Assembly: GCA_002474415.1 (NCBI GenBank) | Contig: DLQV01000251.1 | Coordinates: 23,485-30,054 of the forward strand | Origin: Lachnospiraceae bacterium UBA7598 | GTDB lineage: Bacteria > Bacillota > Clostridia > Lachnospirales > Lachnospiraceae | DNA: 6,570 bases | Direction of reading: 5' to 3' | Part shown: positions 1-5,287 of the stretch, in pieces | How the letters are laid out: each line of letters opens with the position of its first letter | How positions within the stretch are numbered: the first letter of the stretch is position 1 | The notes under the pieces: generated by a model | What the model was told of the DNA's origin: nothing | Database searches by the model: none | The model's input: the letters and a program-made list of their open reading frames with translations, nothing else | Program-made: the position numbers and the translations under genes

Positions 1-601
1 GAGCCATACAGGTCCATGTATCCTTAAATCCCAGATACAGCGGGAGTGTTCCGCTTTGCTTTATTTCATCACACAATGCCGTAAATTCCTGCCAGGTGGT
101 CGGAACTTTCCAGCCATTTTCCTCAAACATATCTTTGTTATATAAAATTCCCGCCGCATTTGCCACATATGGAAGTGCGTACGTACCATCCTTTGGAATA
201 AACTCCAGCTCCTTATCCATATCCAGATATGCCTGCTTTACGGTCTGAACTTCATCCAGATCGGAAATATCATCAAACAGGTCTGCATCCAGAAAATTGG
301 AATAGTTGATGTCTCCTCCGATTGCAATGATATCCGGATAATCCTCCCGGATAAAACGTGTCTTTAAAATGGTCATTGCTTCATTTGGAGATGAAATCGT
401 CAGATGAATGTCATCATGTGTTTCATTGAACCGCTTTTCAATTTTTTCAAATGCTTTAACTGCTTCCGGTTTATAGGAAACCACTTCGATTTCTGTTTTC
501 CCGTCTGCCCTTTTTTCATTTCCGCATCCGGCAAGCCCCGTCATGCATATGCCAAGTGCAAGCACAGCCGCAACACTGCGGAAAATATTTCTTTTTGCCA
601 T
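1..601 (-). CDS. ABC transporter substrate-binding lipoprotein (sugar type, family 1), N-terminal part
   Basis: Predicted extracellular, lipid-anchored substrate-binding component of an ABC importer, most likely for a sugar or oligosaccharide. The frame is open from the ATG at 601-599 to the window edge (200 codons), so the C-terminal half and the permease genes lie outside. Seen: a basic start (MAKRN), a hydrophobic signal segment (residues 8-22), and a lipobox LAGC with the lipidated Cys at 26. The mature part then begins with a polar linker, EIEVVSY at 38-43, a DYPDIIAI segment near 88-95, and the family-typical YALPYVANAAGILYNKDMF (141-159) followed by GWKVPTTWQEF. These match family 1 sugar-binding proteins of about 420-450 residues. 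A good ribosome site (AAGGAGA, minus strand 615-609) lies 7 bases from the ATG. It is divergent from an AraC-type regulator, the usual arrangement for a regulated sugar transporter. The actual substrate cannot be told from this fragment. Confidence 0.93.
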   Translation of the reverse strand, partial: MAKRNIFRSVAAVLALGICMTGLAGCGNEKRADGKTEIEVVSYKPEAVKAFEKIEKRFNETHDDIHLTISSPNEAMTILKTRFIREDYPDIIAIGGDINYSNFLDADLFDDISDLDEVQTVKQAYLDMDKELEFIPKDGTYALPYVANAAGILYNKDMFEENGWKVPTTWQEFTALCDEIKQSGTLPLYLGFKDTWTCMA

Positions 602-624
602 ATTCCTCTCTCCTTTTTTGCAAT

Positions 625-707
625 ATATCCGTTTACTTTTTTGATAATCTGATTATAACATACCTTTATGCGTCCTTAAATATCCGTATTTTTTCAGTTT
701 TATATCC
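625..707. repeat. Direct repeats ATATCC(GT) in the divergent promoter region, possible AraC-type operator
   Basis: ATATCCGT occurs at 625-632 and again at 680-687, and ATATCC at 702-707. The last two copies are 22 bp apart, about two helical turns, and each touches a -35 region (680 for the minus-strand promoter, 703 for the plus-strand promoter). AraC-family proteins often bind direct half-sites about 21 bp apart. The repeats are short and AT-rich, so this assignment is an inference and could be chance. Confidence 0.25.
652..680 (-). promoter_or_regulatory. Promoter of the substrate-binding protein gene
   Basis: On the minus strand there is an extended -10 element TGtTATAAT (660-652). The base stretch 17 bp upstream is a poor -35 (TTTAAG, 680-675), so activation by a regulator is plausible. 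Predicted transcript start is near 645, giving a leader of about 44 bases with the ribosome site at 615-609. Confidence 0.55.
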
Positions 708-731
708 AAATGCAATATTTCGTGCTATAAT
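703..731 (+). promoter_or_regulatory. Promoter of the AraC-type regulator gene
   Basis: A perfect TATAAT (726-731) preceded by TG one base upstream (723-724) forms an extended -10. The -35 region at 703-708 (TATCCA) is weak. Predicted start is near 738, about 33 bases before the ATG at 771. It is back to back with the promoter of the binding-protein gene, so one bound regulator could affect both. Confidence 0.55.
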
Positions 732-770
732 AGACAGTGATGTCGCATTTTGGTATATAAGGAGTATTTC

Positions 771-1613
771 ATGAGCAATACATTTTTTAATATTTTTCCA
801 AATGAAAATTTTATTGATCTGTGCATGTATCAGTTTGGATATGAACAGTGTGATCCCGGCCATTCGTTCGGACCTGCAACACGCAACCACTACCTGTTCC
901 ACTACGTTCTTTCCGGAACCGGAACGCTTATGGCAGACAATGCAAAGGGGGAAACACAGACCTATTCCGTAAAAAGCGGGCAGGGATTTATGATTTTTCC
1001 GGGTCAGATCAACACTTACATTGCCGATGAACAGCTTCCGTGGAAATATATGTGGATTGAATTTGACGGCCTGCGTGTAAAAGAGGCTTTAAGTGTCACG
1101 GACTTGTGCAAAGACGCGCCCGTTTATCATTCCCACTCCAAAGAATTACGGGAAAAACTTGCCGATGAAATGCTTTATATTGTCAATCAGCCACAGGAAT
1201 CTTCCTTCCATCTCATCGGGCATCTGTATCTGTTTTTAGATTATCTGCTGCGGTCGGCAAAATCGACAAAGCTGGTCTCCAGCGGACGCATGAGTGATTA
1301 TTATATAAAAGAAGCGATCAATTATATTGAACAGAATTTTCAGAATGATATTTCGATTGAAGATATCGCTGCGGTATGCGGCATCAACCGGAGTTATTTC
1401 GGAAAAATCTTCCGCAACTCGATTGGCCGTTCCCCGCAGGAATTTCTTATGAACTACCGCATGGTAAAGGCTACGGAATTATTAAAGCTGACTTCCCTGT
1501 CCATTGCAGATATCGGCTCTGCTGTCGGATACGAAAATCAGCTTCATTTTTCCCGTGCTTTCAAAAATATTTATGGTGTTTCTCCGCGGGAATGGAGAAA
1601 CCAGAACAAATAA
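771..1613 (+). CDS. AraC-family transcriptional regulator
   Basis: Cytoplasmic DNA-binding regulator of 280 residues, a normal length for sugar-responsive AraC proteins. Residues about 20-165 resemble the AraC-type cupin ligand-binding domain (LFHYVLSGTGTL at 42-53; QGFMIFPGQ at 71-79). Residues about 178-278 are the AraC DNA-binding domain with two helix-turn-helix units: SIEDIAAVCGINRSYFGKIF (195-214) and SIADIGSAVGYENQLHFSRAF (244-264), ending in the family signature GVSPREWR. Start: the ATG at 771 has AAGGAG at 759-764 with a 6-base spacer; an upstream in-frame TTG at 750 would place the ribosome site inside the coding region and is rejected. It lies divergent to the substrate-binding protein gene and probably controls it in response to the imported sugar, as in the MsmR/msm type of arrangement. 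The ligand is unknown. The 3' end abuts the convergent cstA with no gap. Confidence 0.95.
   Translation: MSNTFFNIFPNENFIDLCMYQFGYEQCDPGHSFGPATRNHYLFHYVLSGTGTLMADNAKGETQTYSVKSGQGFMIFPGQINTYIADEQLPWKYMWIEFDGLRVKEALSVTDLCKDAPVYHSHSKELREKLADEMLYIVNQPQESSFHLIGHLYLFLDYLLRSAKSTKLVSSGRMSDYYIKEAINYIEQNFQNDISIEDIAAVCGINRSYFGKIFRNSIGRSPQEFLMNYRMVKATELLKLTSLSIADIGSAVGYENQLHFSRAFKNIYGVSPREWRNQNK
1578..1601 (-). terminator. Candidate cstA terminator hairpin inside the araC-type gene
   Basis: A perfect 8-bp inverted repeat, GTTTCTCC (1578-1585) and GGAGAAAC (1594-1601), with an 8-base loop, lies 13 bases past the cstA stop. In the minus direction it is followed by ACCATAAATATTTTTG, so a U-rich run begins about 9-10 bases after the stem; this is further than in a classical terminator. 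In the plus direction there is no T-run, so it may only protect the 3' end of the regulator mRNA. It overlaps codons for the conserved SPREWRN end of the regulator, so part of the symmetry could be incidental. Confidence 0.4.
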
Positions 1614-3299
1614 CTATGCTTCCTGCTTCTTTGCAGTAAACAGTTTCTTCAGACAGCTGAATGCAACCAGCACACCGAGAACCATCAGAAGAATTGCCAC
1701 GATAAACTGCAGACCGTCTACCAGGAAAGTTGCCTGACCGCTGGCAATATTGGAAACCAGTGCAATGGTCTTCTGGATCAGTGCGGTAAACGTAACTGCC
1801 AGCATGACAAACATCGGTATGTATAAAGTCCATCCGGTTCTTCCGGTTGTCTTTAAGAATACTGCCAACGCGATGAGTACAAGTGCTGCAAGTAACTGAT
1901 TTGCAGAACCAAACAGTGGCCAGATATTATTGTATCCGCCAAGCGTCAGTAAATAACCAAAGAATAAGGTAATAATTGTTGCAAAATATTTGTTGGTCAG
2001 AACCTTCTGCCATCCCGGCATCTTGGATGTGTCGGTGGTATCTCCGTAAAACAGCTCCTGAAAAGACATACGTCCGATTCGCGCAACGGAATCAAGAGAA
2101 GTCAGTGCCAGTGCAGATACACACATCGTCATAAATACCGTGGCAACCTGTACCGGGATACCAAATTTCTCAAAGAATCCGGCAACGCCGCTGGAGAAGA
2201 TAGCAAACGGTGTTCCGTCCGGTTTTGTTCCATTGACAGCAACCGCACCTACAACAACCAGCGCAATAATACCAAGCAACGACTCTACTACCATGGCTCC
2301 ATAACCTACCATCGGCATATCTTTTTCGTTACTGATGGTTTTTGAGGAAGTACCGGAAGAAACCAGGCTGTGGAATCCGGATACCGCACCACAGGCAATC
2401 GTTACAAACAGGGTAGGGAACAGATAACTTCCATCTACATGGAAACCATTAAACGCATTCAGCTTCATAGTCGGATGCTCGGCAATGACACCGACAACCG
2501 CACCAATGATCATGCCCAGCAACATGAATGTGGTCATGTAATCACGCGGCTCCATAAGCAGCCACATCGGCATGACAGATGCAAGGAACAGATATGCCAT
2601 AACAATATAGATCCAGGTACTCTTTGTTGCATACATCGGAAGTTTCATACCAATGATAAACATGACAACCAGCAGGGCAATGGCAACAACTGCACGAACC
2701 CACTCTTTCATTTTTCCGACCTTTTTTTGGATCAGACCAAAGATGATGGCAACAACGATAAACAACATGGAAATGGATGCTGCTGCGGAATTCGCATAGC
2801 TTGTTGCCTTTGTCATCCCTTCCACACCTTTTCCGACAAACGTTCCGGCAACCATATCGGTAAAAGCTGCCATAACCAGCAGAGTAAACAGCCAGCAGAA
2901 CAGCATAAATAATTTCCGTCCGGTTCTTCCGATGTATTTCTCGATGATCATTCCCATCGATTTTCCTTCATTTTTAACCGATGCATACAATGCACCGAAA
3001 TCCTGCACAGCTCCGAAAAACAGACCTCCGATCAGCAGCCATAACAATACCGGCACCCAGCCGAATACGGATGCAAGGATCGGTCCGGTGACAGGTCCCG
3101 CACCTGCAATGGAAGAAAACTGATGGGCAAACACCGTCAGTTTGGAGGAAGGAACATAATCCTGCCCATCTTCATGCGTATAGGCCGGAGTTTTTGCTTT
3201 CGGGTCCAGCCCCCATTTGTTGGCAAGCCATCGTCCGTATAACAGATAGCCCGCGCCAAGTACTACAATACCAATTAATACAATAACTAAACCATTCAT
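1614..3299 (-). CDS. cstA: CstA-family transporter (carbon starvation protein A)
   Basis: Polytopic inner-membrane transporter of 561 residues. Characterised relatives import pyruvate (E. coli CstA, BtsT) or have been linked to peptide uptake (Campylobacter, Salmonella). Family marks seen: QDYVPSSK (46-53), FAHQFSSIAGAGPVTGPI (57-74), GAVQDFGALYAS (96-107), WLLMEPRDYMTTFML (246-260), and SGFHSLVSSGTSSK (307-320), with many hydrophobic segments throughout. It is shorter than the roughly 700-residue E. coli protein, as is usual for Gram-positive members. The ATG at 3299-3297 is the only good in-frame start, but the strong ribosome site (AAGGGAG, 3327-3321) is 21 bases away and serves a five-codon minicistron whose TGA overlaps this ATG, so translation is probably coupled. 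Transcription starts near 3676 and passes through a T-box riboswitch. No gene follows in the same direction, so it appears monocistronic. The substrate is not decided by sequence alone. Confidence 0.95.
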   Translation of the reverse strand: MNGLVIVLIGIVVLGAGYLLYGRWLANKWGLDPKAKTPAYTHEDGQDYVPSSKLTVFAHQFSSIAGAGPVTGPILASVFGWVPVLLWLLIGGLFFGAVQDFGALYASVKNEGKSMGMIIEKYIGRTGRKLFMLFCWLFTLLVMAAFTDMVAGTFVGKGVEGMTKATSYANSAAASISMLFIVVAIIFGLIQKKVGKMKEWVRAVVAIALLVVMFIIGMKLPMYATKSTWIYIVMAYLFLASVMPMWLLMEPRDYMTTFMLLGMIIGAVVGVIAEHPTMKLNAFNGFHVDGSYLFPTLFVTIACGAVSGFHSLVSSGTSSKTISNEKDMPMVGYGAMVVESLLGIIALVVVGAVAVNGTKPDGTPFAIFSSGVAGFFEKFGIPVQVATVFMTMCVSALALTSLDSVARIGRMSFQELFYGDTTDTSKMPGWQKVLTNKYFATIITLFFGYLLTLGGYNNIWPLFGSANQLLAALVLIALAVFLKTTGRTGWTLYIPMFVMLAVTFTALIQKTIALVSNIASGQATFLVDGLQFIVAILLMVLGVLVAFSCLKKLFTAKKQEA

Positions 3300-3313
3300 T
3301 CCTGTTTCGCCAT
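3296..3313 (-). CDS. Five-codon leader minicistron coupled to cstA
   Basis: ATG GCG AAA CAG GAA TGA encodes MAKQE. Its ATG (3313-3311) lies 7 bases after the strong Shine-Dalgarno AAGGGAG (3327-3321), whereas the cstA ATG is 21 bases from it. The minicistron stop overlaps the cstA start as ATGA (3299-3296), the classic pattern for translational coupling by terminating ribosomes. It lies downstream of the T-box terminator, so it is made only on read-through transcripts. It is too short for a conserved peptide function; its role is likely to be the act of translation itself. Confidence 0.5.
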   Translation of the reverse strand: MAKQE

Positions 3314-3320
3314 TTGGCGA
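3307..3320. repeat. Palindrome TCGCCA-N2-TGGCGA over the minicistron start
   Basis: Six-base arms with a two-base centre. In RNA it could fold as a 5-bp stem (UCGCC/GGCGA) with a four-base loop holding the minicistron AUG, beginning right after the Shine-Dalgarno sequence. It could hinder initiation, or it could be a DNA operator downstream of the promoter. Both uses are inference. Confidence 0.4.
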
Positions 3321-3360
3321 CTCCCTTCTTAAAGATTCACAAAGAGTTCAGACATACAAT

Positions 3361-3411
3361 AAAAAACCTCCGTCTTAATATACCTCTTATCAGTATATAA
3401 AGACGAAGGCT
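3361..3411 (-). terminator. T-box rho-independent terminator ahead of cstA
   Basis: An 18-bp stem with one internal mismatch: CCUUCGUCUU (3409-3400) pairs with AAGACGGAGG (3376-3367), then AUAUAC with GUAUAU near the loop, closed by a seven-base loop, and followed by six U (3366-3361). Its 5' arm (3402-3397) is shared with the antiterminator A1 helix, so the two folds are mutually exclusive, as expected of a T-box. Confidence 0.93.
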
Positions 3412-3568
3412 TATTTTATGCTTCCGCGTTACCACTTTATTTGCCGTATAAAACGACCACTCACTCTCATCTCAACAGACTCCCCTCTGCAGAAATAAGG
3501 TTCCTGATAACGGTAGAATACCGGTGAAGCTTACTGTCCTGACGGAATTCAGCCCACAGCTCACAGAG

Positions 3569-3571
3569 GAT
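3569..3571 (-). promoter_or_regulatory. Probable T-box specifier codon AUC (isoleucine)
   Basis: In the Stem I 3' strand the bases UGACCAUCC (3576-3568) precede the UCUGU helix strand. They align base for base with the remembered layout of the B. subtilis glyQS specifier loop (CGAAAGGCA, codon GGC), placing AUC in the codon position. The base after the codon is C rather than the usual A. The UGGU acceptor-binding bases call for discriminator A, which suits tRNA-Ile. ACC (Thr, followed by A) is the main alternative; CAU (His) fits poorly because bacterial tRNA-His has discriminator C. Confidence 0.5.
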
Positions 3572-3682
3572 GGTCACCATATCTGTCTGTTGTCTCGCAC
3601 CGCCCGACAACTCTCTGGAAAAAAGTATATTGTGATCGTATTCTGTTCTATGCATTTGCTCTATGACTCTTCGTTAACAAAA

Positions 3683-3711
3683 AACATAGCACTCTTGTTT
3701 TAAAATGTCAA
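3683..3711 (-). promoter_or_regulatory. Strong sigma-A promoter of the T-box/cstA transcript
   Basis: Minus strand: consensus -35 TTGACA (3711-3706), exact 17-bp spacer, and extended -10 TGcTATGTT (-10 at 3688-3683). Predicted start is near 3676, immediately before T-box Stem I. The strength of the promoter fits control by attenuation rather than by initiation. Confidence 0.85.
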
Positions 3712-3727
3712 TATATTTTTTGGTTTA

Positions 3728-3753
3728 CCACAAATTTTCTCAAAACTTTGTGG
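3728..3753. repeat. Inverted repeat CCACAAA-N12-TTTGTGG, candidate operator for the MATE gene
   Basis: Perfect 7-bp arms (3728-3734 and 3747-3753) with centres 19 bp apart, about two helical turns, as expected for a dimeric repressor or activator. It sits 4 bases upstream of the -35 of the MATE gene promoter and about 17 bases upstream of the -35 of the divergent T-box promoter. There is no adjacent T-run, so it is not a terminator. The cognate regulator is unknown and is not obviously encoded in the window. Confidence 0.45.
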
Positions 3754-3756
3754 CTA

Positions 3757-3785
3757 TTGATTTTCTGATTTCCGGGGATTATAAT
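3757..3785 (+). promoter_or_regulatory. Promoter of the MATE exporter gene
   Basis: TTGATT (3757-3762), exact 17-bp spacer, perfect TATAAT (3780-3785). Predicted start is near 3792, giving a short leader of about 29 bases with the ribosome site AGGGGA at 3804-3809. Confidence 0.8.
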
Positions 3786-3820
3786 CATCTGTACTTATTA
3801 AAAAGGGGATTTGTTTCATT

Positions 3821-5176
3821 ATGAATAATACGCAAAAGAAAAATTCAATTGATATGACCCATGGAACACTGTGGAATAAAATACTGATTTTTGCTCTTCC
3901 ACTGGCTGCCAGCAGCATCTTGCAGCAGCTTTTTAATTCTGTGGATACCGCTGTGGTCGGCCGGTTTGCAAGCAGCCGCGCACTGGCGGCCGTGGGAAGC
4001 AACAGCTCGCTCATCGCTCTGATGATCAATCTGTTCATCGGAATTTCCCTTGGCTCAAATGTTGTGATTTCCCGTTACATCGGACAACGTGCCGAAAAAA
4101 ACATCCAGTCTGCCATCCATACAGCCATCGTAGTTGCTCTGTTTGGAGGCATTCTGGTTCTTGTTCTGGGGCAGTTTATCGCGCGACCGGTACTGACACT
4201 TATGGGCACGCCGCATGATGTTGTGGATCTTGCCGTATTGTATCTGCGCATTTATTTTCTTGGTATGCCGTTTATCATGCTCTATGACTTCTGTTCATCG
4301 ATCCTGCGCAGTACCGGAGACAGCCGTCGCCCACTGTATGCCCTGATTGCCGCTGGAATCATCAATACCGGATTAAACCTGATACTGGTCATCTGCTTTC
4401 ACCTCGGCGTCTCCGGTGTCGCAATCGCCACCGTTGTATCGAATATTGTCAGTTCCGGTATTTTACTTTGGATTCTGACACATGAAGCTGCACCTGTCCG
4501 TCTGGAATTACACAAACTGAGAATTGACTGGGGGGAATTAAAAAAGATTCTTGTAATCGGAGTACCCGCCGGTTTACAGGGCATGGTGTTTTCCGTTGCA
4601 AACGTCTGCATCCAAAGCACGATCAACAGTTTCGGTTCCAATGCGGTCGCCGGTTCTGCTGCCGCTTTGAATTTTGAATATTTTGCGTACTTTATTGTCA
4701 ATGCATTTGCACAGACGACCGTAACGTTTACAAGCCAGAATTATGGCGCCGGAGATCTTGTACGCTGCAAAAAAGTGTTCCGGCAGTCTATGCTGTTCTC
4801 CGTGATATTCTGTGGAATCCTATCCTGGATTTTTGTGCTTGGACGCAGCTTTTTCCTGCGATTATATACCACAGATCCTGCCGTACTGGATTTTGCATTT
4901 CAACGTCTGCTGATTGTCACTTCACTGGAGCTTCTGACTTCTTCTTATGAAATCAGTGGCGGCGCTATGCGTGGATTCGGCCATTCGCTCACGCCTGCCA
5001 TCATCACGGTGATCGGTTCCTGTGTACTTCGTCTGATCTGGATCAGCACGGTCTGCCGCCGGGTACACGAATTCTGGGTGCTTATGATCATTTATCCAAT
5101 CTCCTGGATACTGACCGGAACTGCGATGATTACAGCGTATCTGCTTCTGCGACGGAAACTGGCACAAAATCAGTAA
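3821..5176 (+). CDS. MATE family efflux transporter
   Basis: Inner-membrane exporter of 451 residues, a normal length for the multidrug and toxic compound extrusion family, which couples substrate export to Na+ or H+ entry. Seen: a short polar N-terminus, then about 12 hydrophobic helices in two pseudo-symmetric halves (roughly 20-205 and 235-445). Family marks include ALPLAASSILQQLFNSVDTAVVGRF (start at 25), where the N-P/N-S-V-D-T region of helix 1 is typical, and SSILRSTGDSRRPLYAL with its matching second-half segment SGGAMRGFGHSLTPAII. It resembles the clostridial DinF/NorM-like subgroup with no known substrate. The start ATG at 3821 follows AGGGGA with an 11-base spacer, slightly long. 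It has its own promoter and an inverted repeat just upstream; no drug-response regulator gene adjoins it in this window. It is divergent from the cstA leader and probably monocistronic. Confidence 0.95.
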   Translation: MNNTQKKNSIDMTHGTLWNKILIFALPLAASSILQQLFNSVDTAVVGRFASSRALAAVGSNSSLIALMINLFIGISLGSNVVISRYIGQRAEKNIQSAIHTAIVVALFGGILVLVLGQFIARPVLTLMGTPHDVVDLAVLYLRIYFLGMPFIMLYDFCSSILRSTGDSRRPLYALIAAGIINTGLNLILVICFHLGVSGVAIATVVSNIVSSGILLWILTHEAAPVRLELHKLRIDWGELKKILVIGVPAGLQGMVFSVANVCIQSTINSFGSNAVAGSAAALNFEYFAYFIVNAFAQTTVTFTSQNYGAGDLVRCKKVFRQSMLFSVIFCGILSWIFVLGRSFFLRLYTTDPAVLDFAFQRLLIVTSLELLTSSYEISGGAMRGFGHSLTPAIITVIGSCVLRLIWISTVCRRVHEFWVLMIIYPISWILTGTAMITAYLLLRRKLAQNQ

Positions 5177-5192
5177 TCATTTCATCATTTCC

Positions 5193-5216
5193 TGCAACTG
5201 GCTTTGCATGTTTTCT
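5193..5216 (+). terminator. Weak candidate terminator after the MATE gene
   Basis: TGCAA (5193-5197), a six-base loop, and TTGCA (5204-5208) followed by TGTTTTCT. The stem is only 5 bp and the T-run is interrupted, so termination here is doubtful, but no better structure exists between 5177 and 5287. Confidence 0.25.
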
Positions 5217-5218
5217 CC

Positions 5219-5247
5219 TTGTTTGTGCTTTCATATAGTGCTATAGT
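5219..5247 (+). promoter_or_regulatory. Promoter of the chemoreceptor gene
   Basis: TTGTTT (5219-5224), 17-bp spacer, extended -10 TGcTATAGT (-10 at 5242-5247). Predicted start is near 5254. This looks like sigma-A; the flagellar sigma-28 pattern (TAAA ... GCCGATAA) often used for chemoreceptor genes was not seen. Confidence 0.6.
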
Positions 5248-5287
5248 AAAAACAACTTATTTTTTCACAAAAGAAAAGGAGCAGTAT

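Larger units (their letters stand above)
3361..3676 (-). ncRNA. T-box riboswitch (tRNA-sensing leader) of cstA
   Basis: A complete T-box leader of about 316 bases on the minus strand. Seen 5' to 3': Stem I with the distal motif AGAGAG (3616-3611), the hairpin GUUGUC/GACAAC (3611-3606 with 3594-3589) and its loop GGGCGGUGCGA; a helix ACAGA/UCUGU (3646-3642 with 3567-3563) beside a specifier loop; UGAGC after it, as near the Stem I kink-turn; a Stem III hairpin GUCGU/ACGGC just before the T-box; the T-box sequence AAGUGGUAACGCGG (3437-3424); an antiterminator with A1 helix AUAAAG/CUUUAU (3440-3435 with 3402-3397) around a seven-base bulge UGGUAAC; and a competing terminator. UGGU would pair with the ACCA end of an uncharged tRNA having discriminator A. 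Such leaders let transcription proceed when the cognate tRNA is uncharged. They normally precede aminoacyl-tRNA synthetase, amino-acid biosynthesis or amino-acid transport genes, so control of cstA is noteworthy. Confidence 0.93.

Noticed and set aside
750..770. Upstream TTG start for the AraC-type regulator, adding seven residues
   Set aside because: The AAGGAG ribosome site lies inside this extension and is ideally spaced for the ATG at 771; no ribosome site precedes the TTG.
404..774. Plus-strand open frames of 82 and 72 codons over the left end
   Set aside because: The first is antisense to the substrate-binding lipoprotein, and the second overlaps its start and the divergent promoter region; neither has a convincing ribosome site or recognisable product.
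1648..1661. TTCAG-acag-CTGAA stem as a terminator for the AraC-type regulator
   Set aside because: The stem is only five base pairs and no T-run follows; it lies in ordinary cstA coding sequence.
2370..2912. 180-codon open frame on the plus strand, rich in His, Cys and Asn
   Set aside because: It is antisense to cstA, whose family motifs are clear; the odd composition reflects the reverse complement of hydrophobic codons, and there is no ribosome site or promoter.
3574..3576. Other triplets in the specifier region (CAU His, UGG Trp, GUG Val)
   Set aside because: They sit at the wrong distance from the UCUGU helix and UGAGC, and His or Trp would not match the discriminator A expected from the UGGU acceptor-binding bases.
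3467..3655. 62-codon open frame on the minus strand between cstA and its promoter
   Set aside because: It lies wholly within the T-box leader, covers Stem I and the specifier region, has no ribosome site, and its sequence is explained by the RNA structure.
4399..5167. Minus-strand open frames of 100 and 81 codons
   Set aside because: Both are antisense shadows of the MATE exporter, with no start signals.
5177..5287. Flagellar sigma-28 promoter for the chemoreceptor
   Set aside because: No TAAA-N15-GCCGATAA-like pattern was found; the TTGTTT/TATAGT pair with 17-bp spacing explains the region better.
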